Shown here in pieces: positions 54,635 to 63,944 of a stretch of DNA of 64,000 nucleotides. The position numbers and the translations under genes were made by a program. A model generated the notes under the pieces. The model was not told where the DNA came from, searched no databases, and worked only from the letters and a program-made list of their open reading frames with translations. The DNA comes from Pacificibacter marinus. GTDB lineage: Bacteria; Pseudomonadota; Alphaproteobacteria; Rhodobacterales; Rhodobacteraceae. Numbering within the stretch: position 1 is the first letter of the stretch; each line of letters begins with the position of its first letter. The stretch lies in contig NZ_JAHKPU010000039.1 of NCBI RefSeq assembly GCF_018860505.1, forward strand, positions 62,001-126,000, in the 5' to 3' direction.

Positions 54635-54917
54635 TCTGATAGCGACAGCCGAAATGAGCGGGCAAATTCCGTCTGGCTGGCAGCTGGCTGAGGCGGGCGA
54701 TGCTCTGACCAAAACCTTTCAGTTCGCGAATTTTATATCCGCATTTGGCTGGATGACACAGATGGCGATGATCGCAGAAAAAATGAACCACCACCCAGAG
54801 TGGCGTAATGTCTATCGCACGGTTGAGGTCACTTTGACGACCCATGATGCCGGCGGGGTGACCGCAAAAGACATCGCTTTGGCACAGAAAATGAACGAGG
54901 CAGCAGGCAATGCTTGA
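54627..54917 (+). CDS. phhB: 4a-hydroxytetrahydrobiopterin dehydratase
   Basis: This 96-residue enzyme recycles the pterin cofactor after aromatic hydroxylation. The PCD signature is EKMNHHPEWRNVYRTVEVTL, with His55, His56 and the downstream His73 in THDAGGVT. Length is normal. No phenylalanine hydroxylase gene is nearby, so it may act on molybdopterin-like or folate-related pterins as described for some bacteria. The start has AGAGGA five bases upstream and overlaps the previous gene by eight bases; the stop overlaps the MscS gene by eight bases. Confidence 0.93.
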   Translation: MTDLIATAEMSGQIPSGWQLAEAGDALTKTFQFANFISAFGWMTQMAMIAEKMNHHPEWRNVYRTVEVTLTTHDAGGVTAKDIALAQKMNEAAGNA

Positions 54918-55758
54918 TACGATTCTTTCCTATACGATTTACCAAGACACCACGATTGGCGACCTTATGTCGGTTGATGCTTTGATCAGCCTAGGCGGTT
55001 CGGTTTTGGGGGCGTTGCTCATGCTCTTGGCTGGCCTTGTCGTGTCGCGGGCCGTGTCGCGCCGTGTGCGCGGTATTGGGCTTCGGTATCAGGCTTTAGA
55101 TGTGACGCTGTTCAACTTTTTGAGCAACATTGCGCGTTACTTGATCTTGGTGCTGACTGTGATGTTTGTACTCAATACCTTTGGCATTCAAACGACCTCG
55201 ATTGTGGCGTTGATCGGTGCTGGTGGTTTGGCGATTGGTTTGGCGCTGCAAGGCACGCTGTCGAATGTTGCGGCAGGTGTGATGATCGTCTTTTTCCGTC
55301 CGTTTAAAATCGGTGATTTTGTTGATATTGCCGGCACCGCTGGGACGGTTAAAGACATCACACTCAATTTTACTGAGCTGGCCGATCTGTCAAATGTACA
55401 AATTATTGTTCCCAACGCCCAAGCTTGGGGCAACATCATCACAAATTATTCGACCAACGACACCCGTCGTGCGGAATGGGTTTTTGGGGTTTCATATGGG
55501 GCCAACCTGAAAGCCGCAGAAAAGGCCATTCGTGACACGATCATGGCAGACCCACGGTCTATGGCAGATCCCGAACCGTTTATTCAGGTGAACAACTTGG
55601 GCGATTTTTCGGTGGATTTCTTGGTGCGCGTTTGGGTGCCATCATCGGAGTATTTCCAATATCAAGCCGATATGAAGCGCAATGTAAAAGAAGCTTTAGA
55701 CGCAACTGGAATAGAAATTCCATTCCCGACGCGCACCGTCTTTAATACTGCCGAATAG
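54910..55758 (+). CDS. Small-conductance mechanosensitive channel (MscS family)
   Basis: This 282-residue channel has three transmembrane helices (about residues 30-50, 75-95 and 98-130). The third contains the Gly/Ala-packed pore stretch GAGGLAIGLALQGTLSNVA, followed by the cytoplasmic beta domain (FKIGDFVDIAGTAGTVKDI) and alpha/beta domain. It releases solutes when turgor rises. The start overlaps phhB. It is followed by a strong bidirectional terminator. Confidence 0.93.
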   Translation: MLDTILSYTIYQDTTIGDLMSVDALISLGGSVLGALLMLLAGLVVSRAVSRRVRGIGLRYQALDVTLFNFLSNIARYLILVLTVMFVLNTFGIQTTSIVALIGAGGLAIGLALQGTLSNVAAGVMIVFFRPFKIGDFVDIAGTAGTVKDITLNFTELADLSNVQIIVPNAQAWGNIITNYSTNDTRRAEWVFGVSYGANLKAAEKAIRDTIMADPRSMADPEPFIQVNNLGDFSVDFLVRVWVPSSEYFQYQADMKRNVKEALDATGIEIPFPTRTVFNTAE

Positions 55759-55774
55759 CGTAGGGATACATCAA

Positions 55775-55808
55775 AAAGCGCGCGCGTCCTATGTGACGCG
55801 CGCGCTTT
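55775..55808. terminator. Bidirectional terminator between the MscS and peroxiredoxin genes
   Basis: A perfect 14-base-pair stem runs from AAAGCGCGCGCGTC (55775-55788) to GACGCGCGCGCTTT (55795-55808) around CTATGT, with A and T ends. It stops both converging transcripts. Confidence 0.88.
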
Positions 55809-55829
55809 GACGTTCAAAAGTAATAAGAA

Positions 55830-56318
55830 TTACAGCGCGTCAACGACGCTTTCGCCAGCAGAAATGTTACATTCGCCTGCGTTGTCTTCCACTTGCAGCA
55901 CGGTCACGACACCGTCTTCGGCGACGAGGGCGTAACGTTTAGAACGGTCAATCAGGCCTGCGGGGGGCGCCGAGAACTCAAGGCCAAGTGCTTTGGTCAA
56001 AGTCGACTCTGCATCCCCAAGCATCGCGATGCCTGCCGCAGTTGCGCCTGTTGCTTCGCCCCAAGCGCTCATCACGAAAGGGTCGTTGACCGAGACACAG
56101 ATCACTTCATCTACGCCTTTGGCTGAGAGAGCATCCTTTGTGCGGATGAAGCTTGGCACATGTGCAGTAGAACACACGCCTGTATATGCGCCTGGCAGGC
56201 CAAAAATAACCACTTTGCGGCCCTTGGTTTTTGTTCCCAGTTCGACGGCTTCTGGGCCATTCGCACCCATTTGAAGTAGCGTCGCGTCGGGCAATTTATC
56301 ACCGATTGAGATTGTCAT
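55830..56318 (-). CDS. Peroxiredoxin, Prx5-like
   Basis: This 162-residue thiol peroxidase has the peroxidatic Cys49 in LPGAYTGVCSTAHVPSF, where the more usual PGAFTPxCSxxH has Thr-Gly-Val before the cysteine. A second cysteine in EDNAGECNISA may serve as resolving residue. VICVSVNDPFVMSAWG and GDAESTLTKALGL are family marks. It reduces peroxides with thioredoxin or glutathione. I use ATG 56318 because AGAGGA lies six bases upstream; the frame extends to 56342. It is divergent from the FAD oxidoreductase by 77 bases. Confidence 0.92.
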   Translation of the reverse strand: MTISIGDKLPDATLLQMGANGPEAVELGTKTKGRKVVIFGLPGAYTGVCSTAHVPSFIRTKDALSAKGVDEVICVSVNDPFVMSAWGEATGATAAGIAMLGDAESTLTKALGLEFSAPPAGLIDRSKRYALVAEDGVVTVLQVEDNAGECNISAGESVVDAL

Positions 56319-56395
56319 GACATGTCCTCTATGCGTTTTCATTTCTCATCTAAAGATATAAGGTTCCCACAACATTAGGCCAGAAGAGAAATCAC

Positions 56396-57613
56396 ATGTC
56401 CCATTACATTGTTGTCGGCGCAGGCCAAGCTGGCCAATCCATCGTGACCACGTTGCGGGGGCAGGGGTTCGAAGGCCAAATCACTCTGATCGGCGATGAG
56501 GCGGCCATTCCCTATCAACGCCCGCCTTTGTCTAAGGCGTATTTGCTTGGCGAGATGGCGCTTGATCGACTGTATTTACGTCCCGAATCTTACTACGCCG
56601 ATGAGAACATCACGCTGCGCAGATCAACGCGGGTGACTGATATTGATGCTGCGATGAAAACGATCACAGTTACCAAAAATAGCGTGAGTGAAACGCTGAG
56701 CTATGACGCTTTGGCTTTAACGACAGGGTCTGCGCCGCGTCACTTGCCAGCCAAAATTGGCGGTGATTTGGACGGCGTTTATACCATGCGCAGCTTGGCA
56801 GATGCTGACGCGATTGCACCTGAGTTTGTCACAGGAGCATCCGTGTTGATTGTTGGTGGGGGATATATCGGTTTGGAAGCCGCAGCAGTGGCGGCTAAGA
56901 AAGGCCTCAACGTAACTTTGGTGGAAATGTCCGAGCGCATTTTGCAACGTGTTGCCTCCAAAGAGACCTCTGATTATTTCCGCGCACTGCACGAAAACCA
57001 TGGGGTACGCATTCTTGAGGGCGTTGGTCTCAACCGCTTGACGGGCACGGGGCGTGTCGCCGGCGCAGAATTGTCAGATGGCAGCGTCTTAGATGTTGAT
57101 TTTGTCATCGTTGGCGTCGGCATCATTCCGGGCACGCAGTTGGCTGAGGCGGCAGGTGTCACGGTCGACAATGGTATAAAAACCGATCTGTTTGCGCGCA
57201 CTTCTGATCCCTCGATTTATGCGGCGGGCGACTGTGCCTCCTATCCGCAAAATGGCGTGCAGGTGCGTTTAGAAAACGTGGGCAACGCCATCGATCAAGG
57301 GGCTATTGCTGCCAAAAATATGCTTGGTCAGAACATCGAATATACACCGAAACCTTGGTTTTGGTCAGACCAATATGATGTAAAATTGCAAATCGCGGGT
57401 CTGTCAGTTGGGCATGACCAAGTTGTCCTGCGTGATGGTGGTGCTATGCGGTCGCATTGGTACTATAAAAACGGGGCTTTGATCGCGATTGACGCAATGA
57501 ATGATCCGCGCGGCTATATGGTCGCCAAACGTTTGATCGAGAGCGGCAAGTCTGCCGACCCAAGTGTCGTTGCAGATCCTGCCTCTGATCTTAAAGCGCT
57601 ACTCAAAGCCTAA
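56396..57613 (+). CDS. FAD/NAD(P)-dependent oxidoreductase, ferredoxin/rubredoxin reductase-like
   Basis: This 405-residue enzyme has two Rossmann sites (VVGAGQAGQSIV near the N-terminus for FAD and LIVGGGYIGLEAAAVAA for NAD(P)H). It also has the second FAD contact YAAGDCASYP and the C-terminal reductase domain (KPWFWSDQYDVKLQIAGL). The YQRPPLSKAYLLGE segment is typical of the putidaredoxin/rubredoxin reductase group. The electron acceptor is probably a small iron-sulfur protein encoded elsewhere. The stop overlaps the rsmD start by one base. Confidence 0.92.
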   Translation: MSHYIVVGAGQAGQSIVTTLRGQGFEGQITLIGDEAAIPYQRPPLSKAYLLGEMALDRLYLRPESYYADENITLRRSTRVTDIDAAMKTITVTKNSVSETLSYDALALTTGSAPRHLPAKIGGDLDGVYTMRSLADADAIAPEFVTGASVLIVGGGYIGLEAAAVAAKKGLNVTLVEMSERILQRVASKETSDYFRALHENHGVRILEGVGLNRLTGTGRVAGAELSDGSVLDVDFVIVGVGIIPGTQLAEAAGVTVDNGIKTDLFARTSDPSIYAAGDCASYPQNGVQVRLENVGNAIDQGAIAAKNMLGQNIEYTPKPWFWSDQYDVKLQIAGLSVGHDQVVLRDGGAMRSHWYYKNGALIAIDAMNDPRGYMVAKRLIESGKSADPSVVADPASDLKALLKA

Positions 57614-58173
57614 TGCGGATCGTTGCTGGAACATATCGAGGGCTTGCTTTGGCTGCTTTGGGGAAAGGCGATGCGGGGGCGCACCTGCGGCCCACAACTG
57701 ACCGTGTGCGTGAAAGCCTGTTTAATGTCTTGGCGGGCGGTAAATTTGGTGATGCTTTGACCGATGCGCGCACGCTTGATTTGTTCGCAGGCACCGGCGC
57801 GCTTGGCCTTGAAGCGCTGTCGCGAGACGGTGAATGTGTCACCTTTGTCGATGATGGACGCAAAGCGCAAAGCCTGATCGAACAGAATATCGCGATTTGC
57901 AAAGCGGGACCGAAATGCAAACTCATCCGTGCTGACGCCACGCGCTTACCACAAAATCCTGACGCGCCCTATGATCTGGTGTTTCTTGATCCGCCTTATG
58001 CGAAAACCATGGGCGAAAAAGCGATGGCCGCTGCGCTGGCAGGCAATTGGCTCACAGCGCGGGCCCTTGTGGTTTGGGAAGATTCCTCACCTATCATTGT
58101 CCCTGATGCGCTCATCTTGTTGGACACACGAAAATATGGTGACACCAAAATCAACTTTCTGGAGCCAAAATGA
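57613..58173 (+). CDS. rsmD: 16S rRNA m2G966 methyltransferase RsmD
   Basis: This 186-residue SAM-dependent N2-guanine methyltransferase has the SAM loop TLDLFAGTGALGLEALSR (about residues 54-71) and the catalytic DPPY at residues 126-129 (LVFLDPPYAK). The N-terminal RIVAGTYRG and LRPTTDRVRESLFN segments are diagnostic for RsmD. It starts on the last base of the preceding stop codon (TAATG) and overlaps the next gene by four bases. Confidence 0.95.
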   Translation: MRIVAGTYRGLALAALGKGDAGAHLRPTTDRVRESLFNVLAGGKFGDALTDARTLDLFAGTGALGLEALSRDGECVTFVDDGRKAQSLIEQNIAICKAGPKCKLIRADATRLPQNPDAPYDLVFLDPPYAKTMGEKAMAAALAGNWLTARALVVWEDSSPIIVPDALILLDTRKYGDTKINFLEPK

Positions 58174-58820
58174 AACAACCGAAATTGGTCATTTTTGACT
58201 GCGATGGCGTTCTTGTCGATAGCGAACCGCCTACATTGGCATTGCTTCGCGATGATCTGGAACTCTACGGTTTGACGCTGACAATGGCGCAGGTGGACGA
58301 AGATTACATGGGCGTAGCGATGGCAGATATCGCTAAAAAAGCACGCGTCAACGGGGCGGATTTGCCAGATGACTGGGTGGATGCAATCTATACCAAAATG
58401 TTTGAGCGGCTCAAACAAGGCGTGCCCTTGATCGCAGGAATTGAGCGTACCTTGGATGCTTTGGACGCCGCAGGTATTCCCTATGCCGTAGGGTCCAACG
58501 GGCCTATGGCGAAAATGGACATCACGCTCGGCGCGCACCCTGCGTTGTTTGACCGCCTTAAGGGGCGGATTTTTTCTGCGCATGATTGCAAAGCGGGGAA
58601 ACCTGACCCTGAGCTGTTTTTGAAAGCGGCCTCCTTTATGGGGGTAGCCCCCAAAGACTGTGTTGTGGTCGATGACAGCGTTGCTGGGGCCACGGCAGGT
58701 TTGCGCGCTGGGATGCGAACGCTTGGGTTTGACCCGAACGGCGATGGCGCGCATTTGATCGCCATCGGCGCAGAGCATTTGGCGCATATGGATGATCTGC
58801 CATCACTGCTTAACTTGTAA
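58170..58820 (+). CDS. HAD superfamily phosphatase, subfamily IA
   Basis: This 216-residue hydrolase has motif I in LVIFDCDGVLVDSE (nucleophile Asp10, acid/base Asp12), motif II VGSNGP, the motif III Lys in CKAGKPDPELFL and motif IV VVVDDSVAGATAG. Unlike the HAD protein at 15648 it keeps the canonical DxD pair. It resembles beta-phosphoglucomutase/phosphoglycolate phosphatase relatives; the substrate is open. It overlaps rsmD with ATGA. Confidence 0.9.
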   Translation: MKQPKLVIFDCDGVLVDSEPPTLALLRDDLELYGLTLTMAQVDEDYMGVAMADIAKKARVNGADLPDDWVDAIYTKMFERLKQGVPLIAGIERTLDALDAAGIPYAVGSNGPMAKMDITLGAHPALFDRLKGRIFSAHDCKAGKPDPELFLKAASFMGVAPKDCVVVDDSVAGATAGLRAGMRTLGFDPNGDGAHLIAIGAEHLAHMDDLPSLLNL

Positions 58821-58997
58821 TGTTCAAATGTGTTCCGATGTGGCTTTAAGGGGCATGGCTTTATCTGTCGCGCGACTGGAGCAATACGAAAAGTGACGTC
58901 TAGGTCAGTGGCAACCTGTCTAATGCGACAACTGCCAATGTTGCTGCGAATCACATAAGAGTTACGTAAAGGAACCAGATGTACATTTGAGAAATAT

Positions 58998-59825
58998 ATG
59001 AAGCTCGCGCGCCTTACGAAATACCCAGTCAAAAGCATGACCGGTTACGATCTCGCAATGGCGACCGCAGGGCCGTTTGGAATAGATCAAGATCGCCGCT
59101 GGGCTGTTATTTATAACTCTGGCATTGCGGCCACGCGTCGTGAATTGCCAGCCTTGGCCAATCTGCATGCGGTCTGCACTGACTTTGGCATTAGCCTGTC
59201 TTTTGACGGCGAGCGCATTGACGTCCCTTGGCCCAATAACGCTCCGACCAATGCTTCCGTGTTTTCAACAGAAATCAAAAACGTGCAAGATGCTGGGAAT
59301 TACGCTTCCCACTTTCTGTCCTCTGCGCTCGAACGCGAAGTTCGTTTGGTTTATATGCCTGATGACAGTGTGCGTGCGGTATCTGCTGCCTACGCGAAGA
59401 CGGCACATTTCACGGGGTTTTCTGACGGATTTCCGATCTTGGTCACGACGACACCGTCTTTGCTGGCGCTGAATGCTGAATTGGCGTCACCTGTCGAAAT
59501 GCGCCGCTTTCGATCCAATGTTGTGATTGAAGGCGATTTTGAACCTTGGGCAGAAGATGAATGGCGTTTGATCCGCATTGGCTCGACAGTGCTGCGTATC
59601 GTTAAGCCATGCGAGCGCTGTATTATGGTCACGCAAGATCCGGCCACTGGTATTCAAACAGATGTCTATGAGCCTTTGGCCACGCTACGGCGTCTGCATC
59701 GCGCCTCTAACGGCAAGATCATTTTTGGACAGAACGCAGTGGTCGAGGTCGAAGGTACGATGAAGCTCGGTGATGAGGTCGTGGTGTTGGAGAGCGGGAC
59801 CTCCAATCTGATATCGTCGGGATGA
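58998..59825 (+). CDS. MOSC domain protein, YcbX-like
   Basis: This 275-residue protein has an N-terminal beta-barrel MOSC_N domain (LTKYPVKSMTGYDL, then GIDQDRRWAVI) and a C-terminal MOSC domain with the conserved cysteines in VKPCERCIMVTQDPATG. It also has FGQNAVVEVEGTMKLGDEVVV. YcbX and the mARC enzymes bind molybdenum cofactor through the MOSC cysteine and reduce N-hydroxylated compounds. No other subunit is visible nearby. A weak GAGAAA site precedes ATG 58998. The 177-base gap before it has no gene. Confidence 0.9.
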   Translation: MKLARLTKYPVKSMTGYDLAMATAGPFGIDQDRRWAVIYNSGIAATRRELPALANLHAVCTDFGISLSFDGERIDVPWPNNAPTNASVFSTEIKNVQDAGNYASHFLSSALEREVRLVYMPDDSVRAVSAAYAKTAHFTGFSDGFPILVTTTPSLLALNAELASPVEMRRFRSNVVIEGDFEPWAEDEWRLIRIGSTVLRIVKPCERCIMVTQDPATGIQTDVYEPLATLRRLHRASNGKIIFGQNAVVEVEGTMKLGDEVVVLESGTSNLISSG

Positions 59826-59865
59826 CGTTAACGAAGCCTTAAGCATATCGAGCGACAGTCTCATC

Positions 59866-60195
59866 ATGGGATTTGTTCATCGTATATTAAGTCCACTCTT
59901 CGTTCTCGCAGTCTTGGGTGGATGTGCGTTGGACAGTCCCGCCTTGGGCTATGGCCGTGCTGGTGCGCAAGTGGTCGCGGTCGGTGGCAACACGTTTAAG
60001 GTCTACACAGAATTCAATGGCAATCGAGTTGAGGCCCATCGGGTAAATGTGGTTTTCCCGCCGCCTTCGCGTTTGTTGATTTTTCAGCAAGCATATGAGG
60101 CGATTGTGCAGGCCACCTCTTGTGATGTGAAAAAGGGATCGCTTGTTGGCGATCACGCGCTGGTCAAAGCTATTACAATCTGCCCAACCGCTTAG
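59866..60195 (+). CDS. Small putative lipoprotein, function unknown
   Basis: This 109-residue protein has a signal peptide and lipobox (LAVLGGC, Cys at about residue 20), then a short beta-rich domain (AQVVAVGGNTFKVYTEFNG, then FQQAYEAIVQATSCDVKKG). The single downstream cysteine is unusual for an exported protein and could pair with nothing internally. No ribosome site is evident at ATG 59866. Its last four bases overlap the end of the convergent cobN gene. Family not recognised; I see it as a typical short roseobacter lipoprotein. Confidence 0.72.
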   Translation: MGFVHRILSPLFVLAVLGGCALDSPALGYGRAGAQVVAVGGNTFKVYTEFNGNRVEAHRVNVVFPPPSRLLIFQQAYEAIVQATSCDVKKGSLVGDHALVKAITICPTA

Positions 60196-63100
60196 ATAAG
60201 CGTTTCCAAAAGCCTGCGTGCTGAATTGGATCTTGGGCGCCATAACCCGCGATCCATCGCCTCAATCATCCGTTCGGCAATTTCTTTAAGCGCTGGCGCG
60301 TTATGTTCCGCAATAAAGTCACGTGTGTCGTCGTTTTCAATAAATGCCGCATGGACCATATCAAAATGATGGTCCTTCACGGCATGGGTCGTGGCTGAAA
60401 AGGCAAACAAATAATCGACAGTTGCGGCAATCTCAAATGCACCTTTGTAACCATGCCGTTTGACACCATCGATCCATTTCGGGTTCACCACACGCGATCG
60501 CACAACACGCCCTATTTCCTCGTCCAAGGTACGAATGACTGGCCGTTCAGGGCGCGAATGGTCGTTGTGATAAATTGGGCGATCTTGGCCTTGCAAACGT
60601 GCCACAGCTGCCGCAGCCCCGCCCTCAAATTGGTAGTAATCATCACTGTCCAAAAGGTCGTGTTCGCGGTTGTCTTGGTTGTGTACAATGGCTTCGACTT
60701 GGCTCAAACGGGCCTCAAATCCAGTCCGATCTTTGACACCTTCGCGCCCTGCGCCATAGGCGTAGCCGCCCCATTCCAAGTAGGCATCGCCAAGATCATC
60801 ACGCCCGTCCCAAAGGCGCTCGTCGATCATAGCTTGCAGTCCCGCGCCATACGCCCCAGGTTTTGCCCCGAAGACACGCGCGGTGCTTTCGCCATCACGC
60901 GCCCGTGCGGCAGCAGGGTTTTGGTCGACGCTTTCATCAAGGTCTTGCACCGCCCGCGCTGCACTATCGACCAATGCGATCAGCTGCGGAAAGGCGTCAC
61001 GGAAAAATCCTGACACACGTAGGGTTACATCGACACGAGGTCGGCCCAAAACGCCCGCTGGCAAGATCTCAAATCCAGTCACGCGACGCGACATCGAATC
61101 CCATTTCGGTTTGACGCCCATCAAGGCCAAAGCCTGCGCAATGTCGTCGCCGCCAGTGCGCATATTCGCAGTGCCCCAAGCGGTCACCAACATCGCGCGC
61201 GGCCAATCGCCGTGATCTTGCAGATGACGCTCAATCAACATATTCGCGGATTTCCAGCCCAGTTTCCATGCTGTTTGGGTCGGTACAGCGCGGGCATCGA
61301 CTGAAAAAAAGTTCCGCCCTGTTGGCAATACATCCAACCGTCCACGGGTCGGTGCGCCGCTTGGTCCGGGGTGTACAAAACGCCCTTCAAGGCCTGTCAA
61401 AAGCCCATCAATTTCTGCAGGACCGCAAGACGTCACAATGGGCAAAACGCTGCCTCGTACGTGATCCAGAACCAATTGTGAAGCAGGCCCAAAGGCGTTC
61501 AAACCTGTATCCAAAAGATGCGCAGCATATAGCTCAAGACGCTCAACTGTATCGCCAGTGCTGCGCCACATATCCGTGTCTAATCTTGCCAAAACATCTG
61601 GTTTAGACCCTGTCCAAGGGGCTGCCATATCACAATCCAAAGGATCACAATCAAAGCCGAAATCAGCGGCTATAGCGCGCACAAAAGACGCATCGTGACC
61701 TTTGCCATCCCCGCGCGGTACGCGGACCAATGCCAATGCTAAATCGCGCGCAAGGCGTCCCTCAGGCGCGTGACCAAAAATATGCAGACCATCGCGAATT
61801 TGCGCTTCTTTCAACTCGCACAGGTAGGCATCAAGCTTGGCCAGATCACTGTCTTCATCGCCGGTCATGCCAACATCACGGTCTAACCCTGTCACGGATG
61901 ACATCGACAAAATCTCTTTGCGCAGCTCACCAATGCGGCGTGGATCAACCCCTGCGGCTTCAAAATATTCATCCACTAACGCTTCCAAGTCGCGCAGCGG
62001 ACCATAGGTTTCGGCGCGTGTTAGCGGTGGCGTTAGGTGGTCAATAATAACAGCCTGTGCGCGCCGTTTGGCCTGAGTGCCTTCACCTGGATCATTGACG
62101 ATAAATGGATAAAGGTGCGGCATCGGGCCCATGACGGCTTCGGGCATACAAACTTCGGACAATGACGTGGCTTTGCCGGGCAACCATTCAAGATTGCCGT
62201 GTTTGCCCATATGCACCAAAGCCTGTGCACCAAAGGCATGGCGTAGGTAGAAATAGAACGCGAGGTAGTTGTGTGGCGGCACCAAGTCCGGTGCGTGATA
62301 GGTCTCGGTCGGATCGATGTTATAGCCCCGTGCGGGCTGAATACCGACGACTGCGTTGCCATAGGTCAAGATGGATAACGCGAAGGCGCCGTCAGCGAAA
62401 AACGGATCGGTTTCCGGCGCACCCCAACGGGCCTCGATTTGATCACGTACGGGTTGCGGCAGGGCGTGATAGGCGCTTAGGTAATCTGTAAGCGCGAGCC
62501 TTTCGCCGCCTGTGCGCTGCGCGCGCTCGGTCAACCAATTCGTCGGTCCCGCAAGAATGCTTTGCATCAAAGTATCGCTGTTCTCGGGGATATTTTCGAC
62601 ATCGTATCCTGCCTGTTTAAGGGCATTCAAAGTGCCAACGGTGGCCGCTGGCGTATCAAGGCCCACGCCGTTTGCAAGACGTCCATCTTTGTTCGGGTAG
62701 TTGGCCAGAATCAAAGCAACTTTGCGGTTGTTCGCTGTGGTGTGACGCAACGCAGACCAGTTGGCCGTTAAATCCGCGACAAAATCGATACGGTTTGCAT
62801 TGGCTTTGTACGTTGCAATCGGGCACTGCGTGGCCTCATCAAAATACGCTTCGCCTTTGAATGACACAGCACGGGTCAACACGCGCCCATCCACTTCGGG
62901 CAAGGCCACATTCATAGCTATATCGCGGGCTGACAAACCTGTCGTCCCTTCGCTCCATAACTGCTCTGAAGACGAAGATAGAACCACCTGAAACACAGGT
63001 GCGCCATTGGCGAACTCTGTGGCCAGCGGATTGACAGCGCCTGTGCCTTCGGGCGTGCCAACGGCGAATGACGTACAGTTCAAAATTACGCTAGGGGCGG

Positions 63101-63866
63101 CGTCAGTGAAAAGGGTTTCGAGTGTCGCCACGGAAATCGGGTCTTTGAGAGACGCCACAAAGACAGGCAGTGGATTGAGGCCGCGCGACGACAGGGTCTT
63201 GACCATGCCATCGATAGGAGCAAGGCCCGCACCTTGGACCAGTGCGCGATAAAACACGATTGGTACGACGGGTGCGTCAGGCGTCCAATCGGCTTTGATT
63301 TTCTCTAAGGTGGTCAAGCCTTGGGCGGGCCAATACAGACCGGCGCGCAACAACGGCTTGGCAGGTTCTGGCAGGGCGCCGCCCTCTAAAAGGGCCTGAG
63401 CATAGCGCAAAAAATTACGGGCATTGTCCGCGCCGCCTTCAGTCAAATAGGACCAAAGAGCATGATAATGCTCTGACGGAATGGTAGATAAAGCCGCGAG
63501 TTCCGCATCGGGTTTGTCATCACCGGGCAGGGCAATAAACGTCACGCCTGCCTCATGCAATCGCGCGGCATATTGTTCGACGCCATATTTCCAATAGCCC
63601 GTGCCGCCCAAAACCCGCGCAATGACCATACGTGATTTTGTGGCGCAGTCATCAAGATGCAAATCCACCGACATCGGGTGACGCAAATGCATCATCGAGG
63701 CCAACCGCAGGCTGGGCCCATCAGGCAAATGACTGTGCGCCAAGGATAACATCGCCAGTTCCGTATCTGCCGCAGAAATCACCACCAAATCGGCGGGAGT
63801 TTGGCTGAGATCGACAGCTTCAGTGCCGTCATCTACGGAACCGGCAGTGGCAGCAAGAAGGTGCAT
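60192..63866 (-). CDS. cobN: Cobaltochelatase subunit CobN
   Basis: This 1224-residue large subunit inserts cobalt into hydrogenobyrinic acid a,c-diamide in the aerobic cobalamin pathway, with CobS and CobT. Length is normal for CobN. Family segments include LVHMGKHGNLEWLPGKATSL, FPQLIALVDSAARAVQDLDE, GLGPTRGRLDVLPTGRNF-like GAPTRGRLDVLPTGRNFFSV and VTAWGTANMRTGGDDIAQ. AAAGGA lies eight bases before its ATG. CobS and CobT are not in the window. No cobalamin riboswitch is recognised in the visible upstream 134 bases; it may lie before an upstream gene outside the window or be absent. Confidence 0.96.
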   Translation of the reverse strand: MHLLAATAGSVDDGTEAVDLSQTPADLVVISAADTELAMLSLAHSHLPDGPSLRLASMMHLRHPMSVDLHLDDCATKSRMVIARVLGGTGYWKYGVEQYAARLHEAGVTFIALPGDDKPDAELAALSTIPSEHYHALWSYLTEGGADNARNFLRYAQALLEGGALPEPAKPLLRAGLYWPAQGLTTLEKIKADWTPDAPVVPIVFYRALVQGAGLAPIDGMVKTLSSRGLNPLPVFVASLKDPISVATLETLFTDAAPSVILNCTSFAVGTPEGTGAVNPLATEFANGAPVFQVVLSSSSEQLWSEGTTGLSARDIAMNVALPEVDGRVLTRAVSFKGEAYFDEATQCPIATYKANANRIDFVADLTANWSALRHTTANNRKVALILANYPNKDGRLANGVGLDTPAATVGTLNALKQAGYDVENIPENSDTLMQSILAGPTNWLTERAQRTGGERLALTDYLSAYHALPQPVRDQIEARWGAPETDPFFADGAFALSILTYGNAVVGIQPARGYNIDPTETYHAPDLVPPHNYLAFYFYLRHAFGAQALVHMGKHGNLEWLPGKATSLSEVCMPEAVMGPMPHLYPFIVNDPGEGTQAKRRAQAVIIDHLTPPLTRAETYGPLRDLEALVDEYFEAAGVDPRRIGELRKEILSMSSVTGLDRDVGMTGDEDSDLAKLDAYLCELKEAQIRDGLHIFGHAPEGRLARDLALALVRVPRGDGKGHDASFVRAIAADFGFDCDPLDCDMAAPWTGSKPDVLARLDTDMWRSTGDTVERLELYAAHLLDTGLNAFGPASQLVLDHVRGSVLPIVTSCGPAEIDGLLTGLEGRFVHPGPSGAPTRGRLDVLPTGRNFFSVDARAVPTQTAWKLGWKSANMLIERHLQDHGDWPRAMLVTAWGTANMRTGGDDIAQALALMGVKPKWDSMSRRVTGFEILPAGVLGRPRVDVTLRVSGFFRDAFPQLIALVDSAARAVQDLDESVDQNPAAARARDGESTARVFGAKPGAYGAGLQAMIDERLWDGRDDLGDAYLEWGGYAYGAGREGVKDRTGFEARLSQVEAIVHNQDNREHDLLDSDDYYQFEGGAAAAVARLQGQDRPIYHNDHSRPERPVIRTLDEEIGRVVRSRVVNPKWIDGVKRHGYKGAFEIAATVDYLFAFSATTHAVKDHHFDMVHAAFIENDDTRDFIAEHNAPALKEIAERMIEAMDRGLWRPRSNSARRLLETLI

Positions 63867-63944
63867 GGGCGACGTCCTTTGTCGTATTCTCTTGTTTCAT
63901 GTCGCGCTTTGCGGCATCAGCGGGCAAACCAAAGAGGTATTCCC